Positions 48,030 through 55,920 of a stretch of 64,000 nt of DNA are shown in pieces. The DNA is from Pseudomonas sp. PDNC002 (lineage in GTDB: Bacteria > Pseudomonadota > Gammaproteobacteria > Pseudomonadales > Pseudomonadaceae): assembly GCF_016919445.1 (NCBI RefSeq), contig NZ_CP070356.1, positions 3,426,001 to 3,490,000 of the forward strand. Reading direction: 5' to 3'. A program made the translations under genes and the position numbers. Under the pieces are notes generated by a model. It made no database searches. It had not been told where the DNA came from and saw only the letters and a list, made by a program, of their open reading frames with translations. How positions within the stretch are numbered: position 1 is the first letter of the stretch; every line of letters starts with the position of its first letter.

Positions 48030-50173
48030 GCAGGCAGCGCGGCGCGGTCAAGCCGCGCCGGCTGCTGATCATCGCGGCGCTGACCTTCCTGCTGGCCAGC
48101 GCCGTGCTGGCGCCGCGTTTGAATCCGTTCACCCGCGACGCCGCGCTGGGCAACGAAGCCTTCGAGCAGTTCTTCGGCGAAATGGCCGGCTGGCGCACGG
48201 CGATGATGCAAGCGCAGATGGTCGAGGGGCACTGGCCCGCCGATATCCAGGCGCACGCGCCGGCGTTTTCGGCGCCGATCCTCAGGGTGGTGTCGCCCGT
48301 CCCGCAACGCCTGGTGATGACCGTCATCGATCGCGACGACCTGGGCGACCTCGCCGGCAAGCAGGTGATCGTCGACATGCCGCCGCAGAGCAGCGAGTGG
48401 AGCTGCCACCCCGGTAGCCCGCCGGTGCCCAAGCGCTACCTGATGTCCGGTTGCCTGGTGGAGGATGGCGAGGCACCCGCCGACAGCCCGCTGGTGGAGA
48501 ACCTGCGCTGGCTGGTCATGATCTGCCTGCTGCTGTTCATCATCGCCGCGCTGCTCCTGCTGTTCCGCCATCCGTTGCTGGGGCCGGTGCAGCTGCGCCC
48601 GCAGCGCCTGCTCGACACCGAACCGGATGACCTGCGCCGACTGGACCGTCTGCTCGGCCTGCTGGGCCGGCGCAAGGCGACGCTGCGCGCCGCCGGCGTC
48701 TCGGCGGCCAGTTGGCAGCAGGCACTGGATTTCGCCGGTGCCGAAGCCGAACAGCGCGTCCAGGCCCTGGCCCTTGCGTTGGGCGCCAGTTGCCAGGTGA
48801 GCTGGGGCTGGTCGCTGCCGGGACGGGTGTTCGAATGGAAGCTTCCGGACGACGTGCCGGTGTCCCTGGATCGCTGCCTGGTCTACGTGCCGGCGGCGGA
48901 GGAGAACGAGGCGCGCATCGTCCAGTACCTGCGCACCTCGCATAGCGGCCTCGACGTGATGCTGGTGCTGCTGCGCGAAGGGCAGCCGCAGCTGCTGACG
49001 TATTGCGCCGACACGGCCAATCTCTGCGTCGCCATCGAATCCCGCGAGCAGACCCGTTGGCTGCTCGCCGACAAGCCGGGCGAACTGCTGCTGCGCTCGC
49101 TGGCCGCGCAGCTGCGCCTGACTCGTATCTCGCCGTACCAGACCCGCGGTGGCGTCGTGCGCGCCAGTTCCTTCTTCGGCCGCGACCAACTGCTGGCGCG
49201 GGTGCTCAACCGCGAACCGGCCAACTACCTGGTGGTCGGTGGGCGACAATTGGGCAAGAGCAGCCTGCTCAAGGCCGTGCAGCGACGCCTGGAGGACCAT
49301 CCGCAGATGGTCTGCCACTACGTTTCACTGCGCGACCATCGCCTTTCGCCGCGCCTGGCCCTGCAATTCGGCCTGGCGGCGGACAGCCCGCTGGAAAGCG
49401 TCATCGCGCATATCGCCACGCACCATGCCGGCAAGCGCCTGTTCCTGCTGATCGATGAGGCCGACCTGTTCTTCCGCGACGAAGCCGCCCACGGCTATCC
49501 GCAGCTCTCGACCCTGCGCGCGTTGAGCGAGGAAGGGCGCTGCTGGTTCATGCTCGCCGGCTTCTGGGATCTCTATGCCACCGCCGTGCTGGACTACCAG
49601 TCGCCGCTGCGCAACTTCGGCGAGGTACTGACCATCGGTGCGCTGGAGCGTGAAGCCTGCCGCGACCTGGCCAGTGTGCCGCTGGCACGCCTGCGCCTGG
49701 GATTCGCCAGCGATACCCTGCTGGAGGACCTGGTGGACGCCAGCGGACAGCGCGCCAACCTGGTGGCGATCCTCTGCCAGGAATGCCTGGAAGCCCTGCC
49801 GCCCGGTGCGCGGGTGATCGAACGGCTGCAACTCAAGGGCGCCCTGGCGTCCCAGGCGGTGCAGGACGCCCTGGCCGGCTGGGGCCGCCTGAGCCAGGAC
49901 GACGCGGCCTGCCGCCTCGATCGCATCCTCGTCTATCACACCGCCCGGCATGGCCACACCAGCCTGGCGCAACTGGTCGAGTTGTGCGGCGAGCAGGTCG
50001 ACGCGGTGGCGCTCAAGGAGTCCCTGGCCCGACTGCAACTGGCCTTCGTCCTCAAGCGCGGAGACGAGGGCTACGTGTTCGCCGTGCCGTTGTTCGCCGG
50101 CCAGTTCGAGCCCGAGGAGCTGCCGCTCCTGCTGCGCCACGAGCTTGCCGCGCTGGTGCGCGACACGCCCTAG
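48014..50173 (+). CDS. Membrane STAND-type ATPase with pilin-like periplasmic domain
   Basis: A 719-aa protein. Residues 17-33 form a transmembrane helix (no prepilin peptidase site). Residues ~34-155 resemble a type IV pilin head: EGHWPADIQ, LAGKQVIVD and a closing disulfide-type pair, SEWSC131...PKRYLMSGC147. A second helix (about 165-187) returns to the cytoplasm. A ~200-residue linker precedes a P-loop ATPase: Walker A GGRQLGKSS (Lys415), Walker B LLIDEAD (Asp481-Glu482), and winged-helix-like C-terminal segments. The design suggests an outside-in switch: a pilin-like head in the periplasm controls an AAA/STAND motor in the cytoplasm. It is translated with the HTH gene. No signal cleavage is expected. 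Function is unknown. Confidence 0.82.
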   Translation: MRRGLSRQRGAVKPRRLLIIAALTFLLASAVLAPRLNPFTRDAALGNEAFEQFFGEMAGWRTAMMQAQMVEGHWPADIQAHAPAFSAPILRVVSPVPQRLVMTVIDRDDLGDLAGKQVIVDMPPQSSEWSCHPGSPPVPKRYLMSGCLVEDGEAPADSPLVENLRWLVMICLLLFIIAALLLLFRHPLLGPVQLRPQRLLDTEPDDLRRLDRLLGLLGRRKATLRAAGVSAASWQQALDFAGAEAEQRVQALALALGASCQVSWGWSLPGRVFEWKLPDDVPVSLDRCLVYVPAAEENEARIVQYLRTSHSGLDVMLVLLREGQPQLLTYCADTANLCVAIESREQTRWLLADKPGELLLRSLAAQLRLTRISPYQTRGGVVRASSFFGRDQLLARVLNREPANYLVVGGRQLGKSSLLKAVQRRLEDHPQMVCHYVSLRDHRLSPRLALQFGLAADSPLESVIAHIATHHAGKRLFLLIDEADLFFRDEAAHGYPQLSTLRALSEEGRCWFMLAGFWDLYATAVLDYQSPLRNFGEVLTIGALEREACRDLASVPLARLRLGFASDTLLEDLVDASGQRANLVAILCQECLEALPPGARVIERLQLKGALASQAVQDALAGWGRLSQDDAACRLDRILVYHTARHGHTSLAQLVELCGEQVDAVALKESLARLQLAFVLKRGDEGYVFAVPLFAGQFEPEELPLLLRHELAALVRDTP

Positions 50174-50244
50174 TCGAAAGGCGCGCAGCCTAAGTCTTCG
50201 CGAGTTGATAGACTTTCAGGCGTTATTGTTCAAGGAACGCCTCC

Positions 50245-52527
50245 ATGCTCCCCCGGATTCTCGTGCTGCTGGCCCTGCTGATGGCCAGCCTGGGCCTGCG
50301 TGCCGAATCGATGTCCTATACCCGCGATATCCAGCCCATCTTCACCGAGAAGTGCGTGGCCTGCCACGCCTGCTACGACTCGCCGTGCCAGCTCAACCTG
50401 ACCGCCGCCGAAGGCGCGCAGCGCGGGGCGAACAAGTTGTCGGTGTACAACGGCACGCGGACCAAGGCGCAGGACCCCACGCGACTCTTCCTCGATGCCC
50501 ATGGCGCGGACGCCTGGCGACACAAGGACTTCTGGTCGGTGCTCGATGGCCGTGGTAGCCAGGCGGCGCTGATGGCGCGGATGATCGACCTGGGCCATGC
50601 GCATCCGCTGGTGCCCAACGCGAAGATTCCCGATGGCCTGGACCTGTCGATCAACCGCACCAACCAGTGCCCGACGCCGGACAGCATCGACGACTTCGTG
50701 GCGAAGAACCCGCGCAGCGGCATGCCGTTCGCGGTCACCGGCCTGACCGACAAGCAGCTCGCTACCATCAAGACCTGGCTGGTCCAGGGCGCGCCGGTAG
50801 ACCAGCAGGCCTGGCAGCCGGGCAGCGGCGAGGCGCAGCAGATCGCCGAATGGGAAAGCTTCCTCAACCAGCCCGGGGCGCGCCAGAGCCTGGTATCGCG
50901 CTGGATCTACGAGCACCTGTTCCTGGCCCACCTGTACTTCACCGAACGCGGCGAGCCGGGGCACTTCTTCCAGCTGGTGCGTTCCACCACGCCCAGCGGC
51001 CAGCCCATCGACCCGATTCCGAGCCGGCGCCCCAACGACGATCCGGGCAGTACCTTCTATTACCGCCTCTGGCCGATCCAGGGTGTGATCGTGCACAAGA
51101 CGCACATCACCTATCCGCTCAACGAGGCGCGGCTCAAGCGTAACCAGGAGCTGTTCTACGGCACCGCCTGGACGACCGACAAGGTGCCCGGCTACGGCCT
51201 GCAGCATCGCGCCAACCCGTTCGTAACCTTCGAGGCGATTCCGGCGCGGGCGCGCTACCAGTTCATGCTCGACAACGCAGAGTACTTCGTCCGCACCTTC
51301 ATCCGCGGGCCGGTGTGCCGTGGGCAGATCGCCACCGACGTGATCCGCGACAACTTCTGGACGGTGTTCCAGGACCCGGACCACGACCTTTACGTCACCG
51401 ACCCGAAATTCCAGCGCCAGGCCTCGCCGTTGCTGGCGCTGCCGGGGCAGATCGATGACGTGGGAGCGATGCTTTCGCAGTGGCGCTCCTACCGCGACAA
51501 GCGCAACAAGTACGAAGAGCTGCGCCAGGATGTCTACGACGATGCGCCTGCGCCGACCTGGGCGGACATCTGGGCCGGCAACGACAATGCCGTGCTGAGC
51601 ATCTTCCGCCAGTACGACAGCGCGTCGGTGCGCAAAGGCCTGATCGGTGGCGTGCCGCAGACCCTCTGGTGGATGGACTATCCGCTGCTGGAACGCACCT
51701 ACTACGGACTGGTGGTGAACTTCGACGTGTTCGGCAACGTCGCCCACCAGGCGCAGACGCGGCTGTACTTCGACCTGATCCGCAACGGCGCCGAGCAGAA
51801 CTTCCTGCGCCTGATGCCGGTGGGGTCGCGCAAGAAGCTGCTCGACGACTGGTACCAGAGCAGCGGTAAGCTGAAGATGTGGGCCGACTACTACACCACC
51901 GACAGCGACGCGCCGACCGGGCTGTTCCTGCCGGAGAAGGGCGCCAAGCTGGCCTTCGCCAAGCAATTGCTCAAGCACTACGTGGCGCTCAATGCACGGC
52001 CCGACCCGATCAACCTGTGCGAGAACGGCGCCTGCTACCGCAACACCGTCGCCGCGCCGCTGCAGGATGCCGAGCAGGCCTTCAGCCGCCTGGTCAGCCG
52101 ACCGGCCGCCGGGCTGCCGGTGATCGACCAGTTCCCCGAGGCGACCATGCTGCGCGTGGAACTGCCCGACGGCCAGCGCGAGATCTACACCGTGCTGCGC
52201 AACCGTGCGCACAGCAACGTGGCCTTCATGACGGGCGAGTCGCTGCGCTACCAGCCGGGGCTGGACACCCTAACCATCTACCCCGGCGTGCTTTCCAGCT
52301 ACCCGAACTTCATGTTCAACCTGAAGGCGGGCGAGGTGGGCGATTTCGTCGGCGCGCTGGAACGGGTGAAAACCCCGGCGGACTTCGAGAAAGTGGCGGA
52401 CCGCTGGGGCATCCGCCGCAGCAATCCGCAGTTCTGGTTCTACTTCCACGACCTGGATGCCTACCTGCGCGAGACCGAGCCGGTGGAGGCGGGCGTGCTG
52501 GACATGAACCGCTACGAAAACCTGTGA
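50245..52527 (+). CDS. cti: Fatty acid cis/trans isomerase (Cti), periplasmic cytochrome c-type
   Basis: Converts cis-unsaturated membrane fatty acids to trans under solvent or heat stress. A 760-aa protein with a signal peptide (MLPRILVLLALLMASLGLRA) and a CVACH heme-c motif at about residues 37-41, then the large Cti domain (for example YDSPCQLNLTAAEGAQRGA and NPFVTFEAIPARARYQFMLD). Length and the heme motif fit the family known from P. putida and relatives. The ORF has a plausible AAGGAAC box. It stands alone, downstream of the ATPase pair, and is followed by a repeat. Confidence 0.95.
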   Translation: MLPRILVLLALLMASLGLRAESMSYTRDIQPIFTEKCVACHACYDSPCQLNLTAAEGAQRGANKLSVYNGTRTKAQDPTRLFLDAHGADAWRHKDFWSVLDGRGSQAALMARMIDLGHAHPLVPNAKIPDGLDLSINRTNQCPTPDSIDDFVAKNPRSGMPFAVTGLTDKQLATIKTWLVQGAPVDQQAWQPGSGEAQQIAEWESFLNQPGARQSLVSRWIYEHLFLAHLYFTERGEPGHFFQLVRSTTPSGQPIDPIPSRRPNDDPGSTFYYRLWPIQGVIVHKTHITYPLNEARLKRNQELFYGTAWTTDKVPGYGLQHRANPFVTFEAIPARARYQFMLDNAEYFVRTFIRGPVCRGQIATDVIRDNFWTVFQDPDHDLYVTDPKFQRQASPLLALPGQIDDVGAMLSQWRSYRDKRNKYEELRQDVYDDAPAPTWADIWAGNDNAVLSIFRQYDSASVRKGLIGGVPQTLWWMDYPLLERTYYGLVVNFDVFGNVAHQAQTRLYFDLIRNGAEQNFLRLMPVGSRKKLLDDWYQSSGKLKMWADYYTTDSDAPTGLFLPEKGAKLAFAKQLLKHYVALNARPDPINLCENGACYRNTVAAPLQDAEQAFSRLVSRPAAGLPVIDQFPEATMLRVELPDGQREIYTVLRNRAHSNVAFMTGESLRYQPGLDTLTIYPGVLSSYPNFMFNLKAGEVGDFVGALERVKTPADFEKVADRWGIRRSNPQFWFYFHDLDAYLRETEPVEAGVLDMNRYENL

Positions 52528-52547
52528 TGTCAGGGGCTGCGGGCAAA

Positions 52548-52677
52548 CCCCTCACCCTAGCCCTGGCTGCGCGCCCCGCTCCAAGGGGAGAGGGGACCGT
52601 CTGGTGCAGGGTGAAACCTTGGCGTCAGCCGGCACGGACAGCTCCCTCTCCCTGTGGGAGAGGGCTGGGGTGAGGGG
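52548..52677. repeat. REP-like inverted repeat, CCCTCACCC family
   Basis: CCCCTCACCCTAGCCCTGG (52548 on) is complementary to AGGGCTGGGGTGAGGGG ending at 52677, with an inner GGGAGAGGG/CCCTCTCCC pair. The element lies just after cti and is a common intergenic repeat type in proteobacteria. Confidence 0.75.
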
Positions 52678-52740
52678 ATGCACGGCACGGTTTCTCCGAT
52701 AGCAGCCGTTCTTCTTGCCCGCTGACCCCAGCTGCGAATT

Positions 52741-52767
52741 ATTCCTACTAAATCAGTAGGGCTTTAT
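52741..52767. promoter_or_regulatory. IscR type 1-like operator upstream of nfuA
   Basis: The core ACTAAATCAGT fits the IscR type 1 core ACT-R-WWW-Y-AGT exactly, and flanking CCT/AGG give the palindrome CCTACT-AAATC-AGTAGG (52744-52760). It sits about 65 bp before the nfuA ATG, where it could overlap the promoter. This fits iron-sulfur-responsive control of nfuA, which is reported in P. aeruginosa. Confidence 0.72.
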
Positions 52768-52817
52768 CCCTCACCACCGAATGGCGTAAACTGGCGCCAC
52801 GTTTGCGAGGAGTTGCC

Positions 52818-53402
52818 ATGAGCGCCATCACCATTACCGAAGCCGCACAGGATTACCTGGCCGAGCTGCTGTCCAAGCAGGACACTCCCGGCATCGGCAT
52901 TCGCATCTTCATTACCCAGCCGGGCACCCAGTACGCCGAAACCTGCATCGCCTATTGCAAGCCGGGCGAGCAGAAGCCGGAAGACACCCCGGTCGGCCTG
53001 AAGGACTTCACCGCCTACATCGACGCGATCAGCGAGCCGTTCCTCGATGACGCCGTCGTCGACTACGCCACCGACCGCATGGGCGGCCAGCTGACCATCA
53101 AGGCGCCGAACGCCAAGGTACCGATGGTCAACGAAGACAGCCCGATCACCGAGCGCATCAACTACTACCTGCAGACCGAGATCAACCCCGGTCTGGCCAG
53201 CCATGGCGGCCAGGTCAGCCTGGTGGACGTGGTCGAGGACAATATCGCCGTGTTGCGTTTCGGCGGCGGTTGCCAGGGCTGCGGCGCGGTCGAGCTGACG
53301 CTCAAGGACGGCGTCGAGAAGACGCTGATCGAGCGCATTCCGGAGCTGAAGGGCGTGCGTGACGTCACCGACCACAGCAACAAGGAAAACGCCTACTACT
53401 GA
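52818..53402 (+). CDS. nfuA: Fe-S biogenesis protein NfuA
   Basis: Scaffold/carrier for 4Fe-4S clusters, 194 aa. The N-terminal degenerate A-type (HesB-like) domain (1-95) is followed by the Nfu domain (about 105-190) with the cluster-binding CxxC in [20 protein letters not shown]. The start at [16 protein letters not shown] has GAGGAG 7 bp upstream, and a five-codon longer frame is unlikely. An IscR-type site lies upstream, and a terminator is shared with the convergent gene downstream. Confidence 0.96.
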   Translation: MSAITITEAAQDYLAELLSKQDTPGIGIRIFITQPGTQYAETCIAYCKPGEQKPEDTPVGLKDFTAYIDAISEPFLDDAVVDYATDRMGGQLTIKAPNAKVPMVNEDSPITERINYYLQTEINPGLASHGGQVSLVDVVEDNIAVLRFGGGCQGCGAVELTLKDGVEKTLIERIPELKGVRDVTDHSNKENAYY

Positions 53403-53418
53403 GTGGCGGGCGAACAGC

Positions 53419-53447
53419 GAAAAGGCGACCTTCGGGTCGCCTTTTTC
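53419..53447. terminator. Bidirectional rho-independent terminator
   Basis: AAAAGGCGACC, TTCG loop, GGTCGCCTTTTT, a stable UUCG-type hairpin with A- and T-tracts, placed between convergent nfuA and the exported SurE-like gene. Confidence 0.92.
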
Positions 53448-53472
53448 GTTTCCACCGCCAGCCCGCGCTGGA

Positions 53473-54450
53473 TTACGGCTGGATGCCGTCCAGCAGCGCC
53501 TGGGCGCGTTGCGCGGCGGCGGAACTGCCGTTCAGGTCGGTGCCGACCACGCTCAACACCGCGTAGCCCTGGGTCAGCAGGTAGGCATCTTCCTGGCGCT
53601 CGCGCGCATTCGGGGCTTTGGGGGCGGTCAGGTTCACCTGTGCGCCGCCGCTCGGGTCCGCCTGCACCGCGAAGACGATGGGCGACCAATCGCTGATCGG
53701 CGCATAGACCACGCCGCGCACCTGGGCGGCTTCGCGGGCCGGGTAGTTGAGGTTCAAGCCCTGTCCGACAGGCAGTCCCAGCAGGTTGACGGCACAGGCT
53801 TCGTCGGCTTTGCCGCATGCGCGGCGTGCCTCACGTCCCGCCGCCAGCGCGCGGTCGAGCACGCGCAGCGCCAGTCGGGCGCTGTCGTCCATGGCGTCGC
53901 GGGTGCGTCCGAGGCCGGCCTGGGGATCGCGCTGCATCAGCGGCAGGTCGATGGCGGTGGACACCGCCATCGCCGGCACGCCCCGGCGCATGGCCCAGAG
54001 CGCCGCGTTGAGGGTGCCGGACATCTGGATCAGCGGTCCCGTGTTGTCACCGAAATTGCTGCCGGAGACCACCAGGTCCGGCGGGTTGTCCTTGAGCAGC
54101 AGATCGAGCCCAGCGTTCACCGCGTCCACCGGCGTACCGATGGCCATGTTCTTGCCGGCCGCCAGGGCGAAGCCGGCGGGAGCGCCGACGCAATACTGCT
54201 GGTCGGCGAGGCGGGTGATCGAGAGCGCCTGGCCGGGCGCGACCACGCTGGCGGCGCCGATGCCGCTGTTGTCGGTGTCCGGCGCGACCACGGTGACGCG
54301 ATGCCCGGCGGCACTCAGCTCGCGGTACAGCGCCTGGATGCCGGGTGCGCGGCAGCCGTCGTCGTTGGTGAGGAGGATGTTCAGCGCACTGGCCTGGGTC
54401 GCAAGGCCAAGGCTGGCCGCCGCGATGGCAGCGCGGAGGAGGTTGTGCAT
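53473..54450 (-). CDS. Exported SurE-like 5'/3'-nucleotidase
   Basis: A 325-aa SurE-fold protein. The metal site is LTNDDGCRAPGIQAL (Asp-Asp) with SGSNFGDNTG (Asn) and the phosphate-binding Ser, so the phosphatase core looks intact. Unlike the cytosolic SurE of about 250 aa, it has a cleavable signal peptide (MHNLLRAAIAAASLGLATQASA) and extra segments with two Cys pairs. It would act in the periplasm on nucleotides or other phosphomonoesters. The frame is open 11 codons upstream, but MHNLL gives the proper signal peptide. It is downstream of the DUF1329 gene but separated by a terminator. Confidence 0.86.
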   Translation of the reverse strand: MHNLLRAAIAAASLGLATQASALNILLTNDDGCRAPGIQALYRELSAAGHRVTVVAPDTDNSGIGAASVVAPGQALSITRLADQQYCVGAPAGFALAAGKNMAIGTPVDAVNAGLDLLLKDNPPDLVVSGSNFGDNTGPLIQMSGTLNAALWAMRRGVPAMAVSTAIDLPLMQRDPQAGLGRTRDAMDDSARLALRVLDRALAAGREARRACGKADEACAVNLLGLPVGQGLNLNYPAREAAQVRGVVYAPISDWSPIVFAVQADPSGGAQVNLTAPKAPNARERQEDAYLLTQGYAVLSVVGTDLNGSSAAAQRAQALLDGIQP

Positions 54451-54481
54451 GAGGCTTTCCTTGTTCGGCGAAGCAAAAGAC

Positions 54482-54511
54482 AAAGCCCGCGCGGTGTCCC
54501 GCGCGGGCTTT
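54482..54511 (-). terminator. Hairpin terminator after the DUF1302-DUF1329 operon
   Basis: AAAGCCCGCGCG-GTGTCC-CGCGCGGGCTTT, a 12-bp perfect stem with a short T-tract on the minus strand, 11 bp past the DUF1329 stop. Confidence 0.8.
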
Positions 54512-54522
54512 CGAAAGTGGCC

Positions 54523-55899
54523 TTACTGGCCGAGTTTGCGCATGTTGGCGGCGGTGAAGTAGTTGGCGTCGTAGTCGGCGCTGTTCAGCTTGGGCGCCGG
54601 CTGTTCGTTGGCCATGCGGTCGGCCAGGTAGGAGCCGGCGATGAGGTCATGGAACAGCGCCACCCGCGCCTGGTTTACCTGGATGTCGTAGGCGTACACG
54701 GTGGTCTGCATGTTGGTGCGCCACAGCTGGCCACGGGAGTCGTAGTTGTCGGCCAGGGCGGCGGACCAGCTGTCCTCGTCGAGGTACAGGGTGCGCTTGC
54801 CGTAGATGTGCCGTGCGCTCGGTTTCAGCGTGGCTTCCACCACCCACACGCGGTGCAGCTCGTAGCGCATGAAGTCCGGGTTGACGTGGTTGGGCGTGAG
54901 GATCTGCGAGTACTTCAGCGCCGGGTCGTCGAGCTTGTAGTTGTTGTAGGGGATGTAGATTTCGCGCTTGCCGAGCATCTTCCAGTCGTAGCGGTCCGGT
55001 GCGCCGTTGAACAGGCGGTCCTCGTCGATGGTGCGGAAGCCGCCCGCGCCGGTGGGCGTGTCATAGCCGACGGTGGGCGCACGGCGCACGCGGCGGGTGC
55101 CGGGCAGGTACTGCCAGCTCTGGCGCGGGCTGGCGACTGGGTCGAAGAACTCGTTGCCGCCGATGATCTCGCCCTTGGAACGTACCGGCTTGAGCGTGGT
55201 GATCATGAAGTGGCTCATCACGCCGCCGTCATAGTTCTGCAGCGAACCGGTCGGCGAGCACCAGGGCGCGAGGATCTGGTAGTGCACGGTCTGCAGCGCC
55301 TGGTTGCCGTTGGAGTAGATCACCGCCTGGTCGTAGACGGCTTCCTCGCTGTTGGCGCGGGCCTGCAGGGCGTGGTTCCACATCAGCTCGTAGCCATCCT
55401 TGGGGATCGGGAAGGGCGAGGCGCCGAAGGCGTTGCGTACGGCATTGCCGCCGTCCACCAGCTCGGCGCTGGTGGCGTTGGCCTTGATGTTGGCCTCGAT
55501 CTTCTCGCTGAAGCGGAAATCGCGGTGCGAGGGGTAGACCGGCATCTTGAACGTGTCGGGATAGCGCTTGAACAGCGCGCGCTGGCCGTCGGTGAGGTGC
55601 TTGGAATACTGCTCCATGTTCTGCGCGGTGATGACGAACAACGGCTTCTCGTCGGCATAGGGATCGGCATAGCGGCTGCCGGGGCCGTCGTACTTCACCT
55701 GGGGCGGCGCGCCGCGCCACTTGCCGGTCCACGCGGGGATGGTGCCCTCGGCATTACCGGCTTTCTCGGCGCCCATCGGGGTGAGGTCCTGGCCGAGGCG
55801 TGCAGCCTCTTCGGGGCTGACCTTGGCCTGGGCCTGGGCGGACAGGCAGGCGAGTCCGGCGGACAGCAGCAGGGCGGGCAGATAAGTCTTGCGGTTCAT
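54523..55899 (-). CDS. DUF1329 outer-membrane-associated lipoprotein-like protein
   Basis: A 458-aa exported protein. The signal peptide is MNRKTYLPALLLSAGLACLSAQAQA, followed by KVSPEEAARLGQDLTPMGAEKAGNAEGTIPAWTGKWRGAP, the typical DUF1329 opening. The family has a LolB-like fold and is almost always encoded next to DUF1302 proteins and, often, RND exporters or catabolic genes for hydrophobic compounds. It lies 21 bp downstream of the DUF1302 gene. The molecular role is unknown; a lipid or hydrophobe shuttle is an inference. The closest features to act with are the flavoenzymes across the divergent promoter. Confidence 0.9.
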   Translation of the reverse strand: MNRKTYLPALLLSAGLACLSAQAQAKVSPEEAARLGQDLTPMGAEKAGNAEGTIPAWTGKWRGAPPQVKYDGPGSRYADPYADEKPLFVITAQNMEQYSKHLTDGQRALFKRYPDTFKMPVYPSHRDFRFSEKIEANIKANATSAELVDGGNAVRNAFGASPFPIPKDGYELMWNHALQARANSEEAVYDQAVIYSNGNQALQTVHYQILAPWCSPTGSLQNYDGGVMSHFMITTLKPVRSKGEIIGGNEFFDPVASPRQSWQYLPGTRRVRRAPTVGYDTPTGAGGFRTIDEDRLFNGAPDRYDWKMLGKREIYIPYNNYKLDDPALKYSQILTPNHVNPDFMRYELHRVWVVEATLKPSARHIYGKRTLYLDEDSWSAALADNYDSRGQLWRTNMQTTVYAYDIQVNQARVALFHDLIAGSYLADRMANEQPAPKLNSADYDANYFTAANMRKLGQ

Positions 55900-55920
55900 G
55901 GTCTGGCTCCTTGGGCTGGG

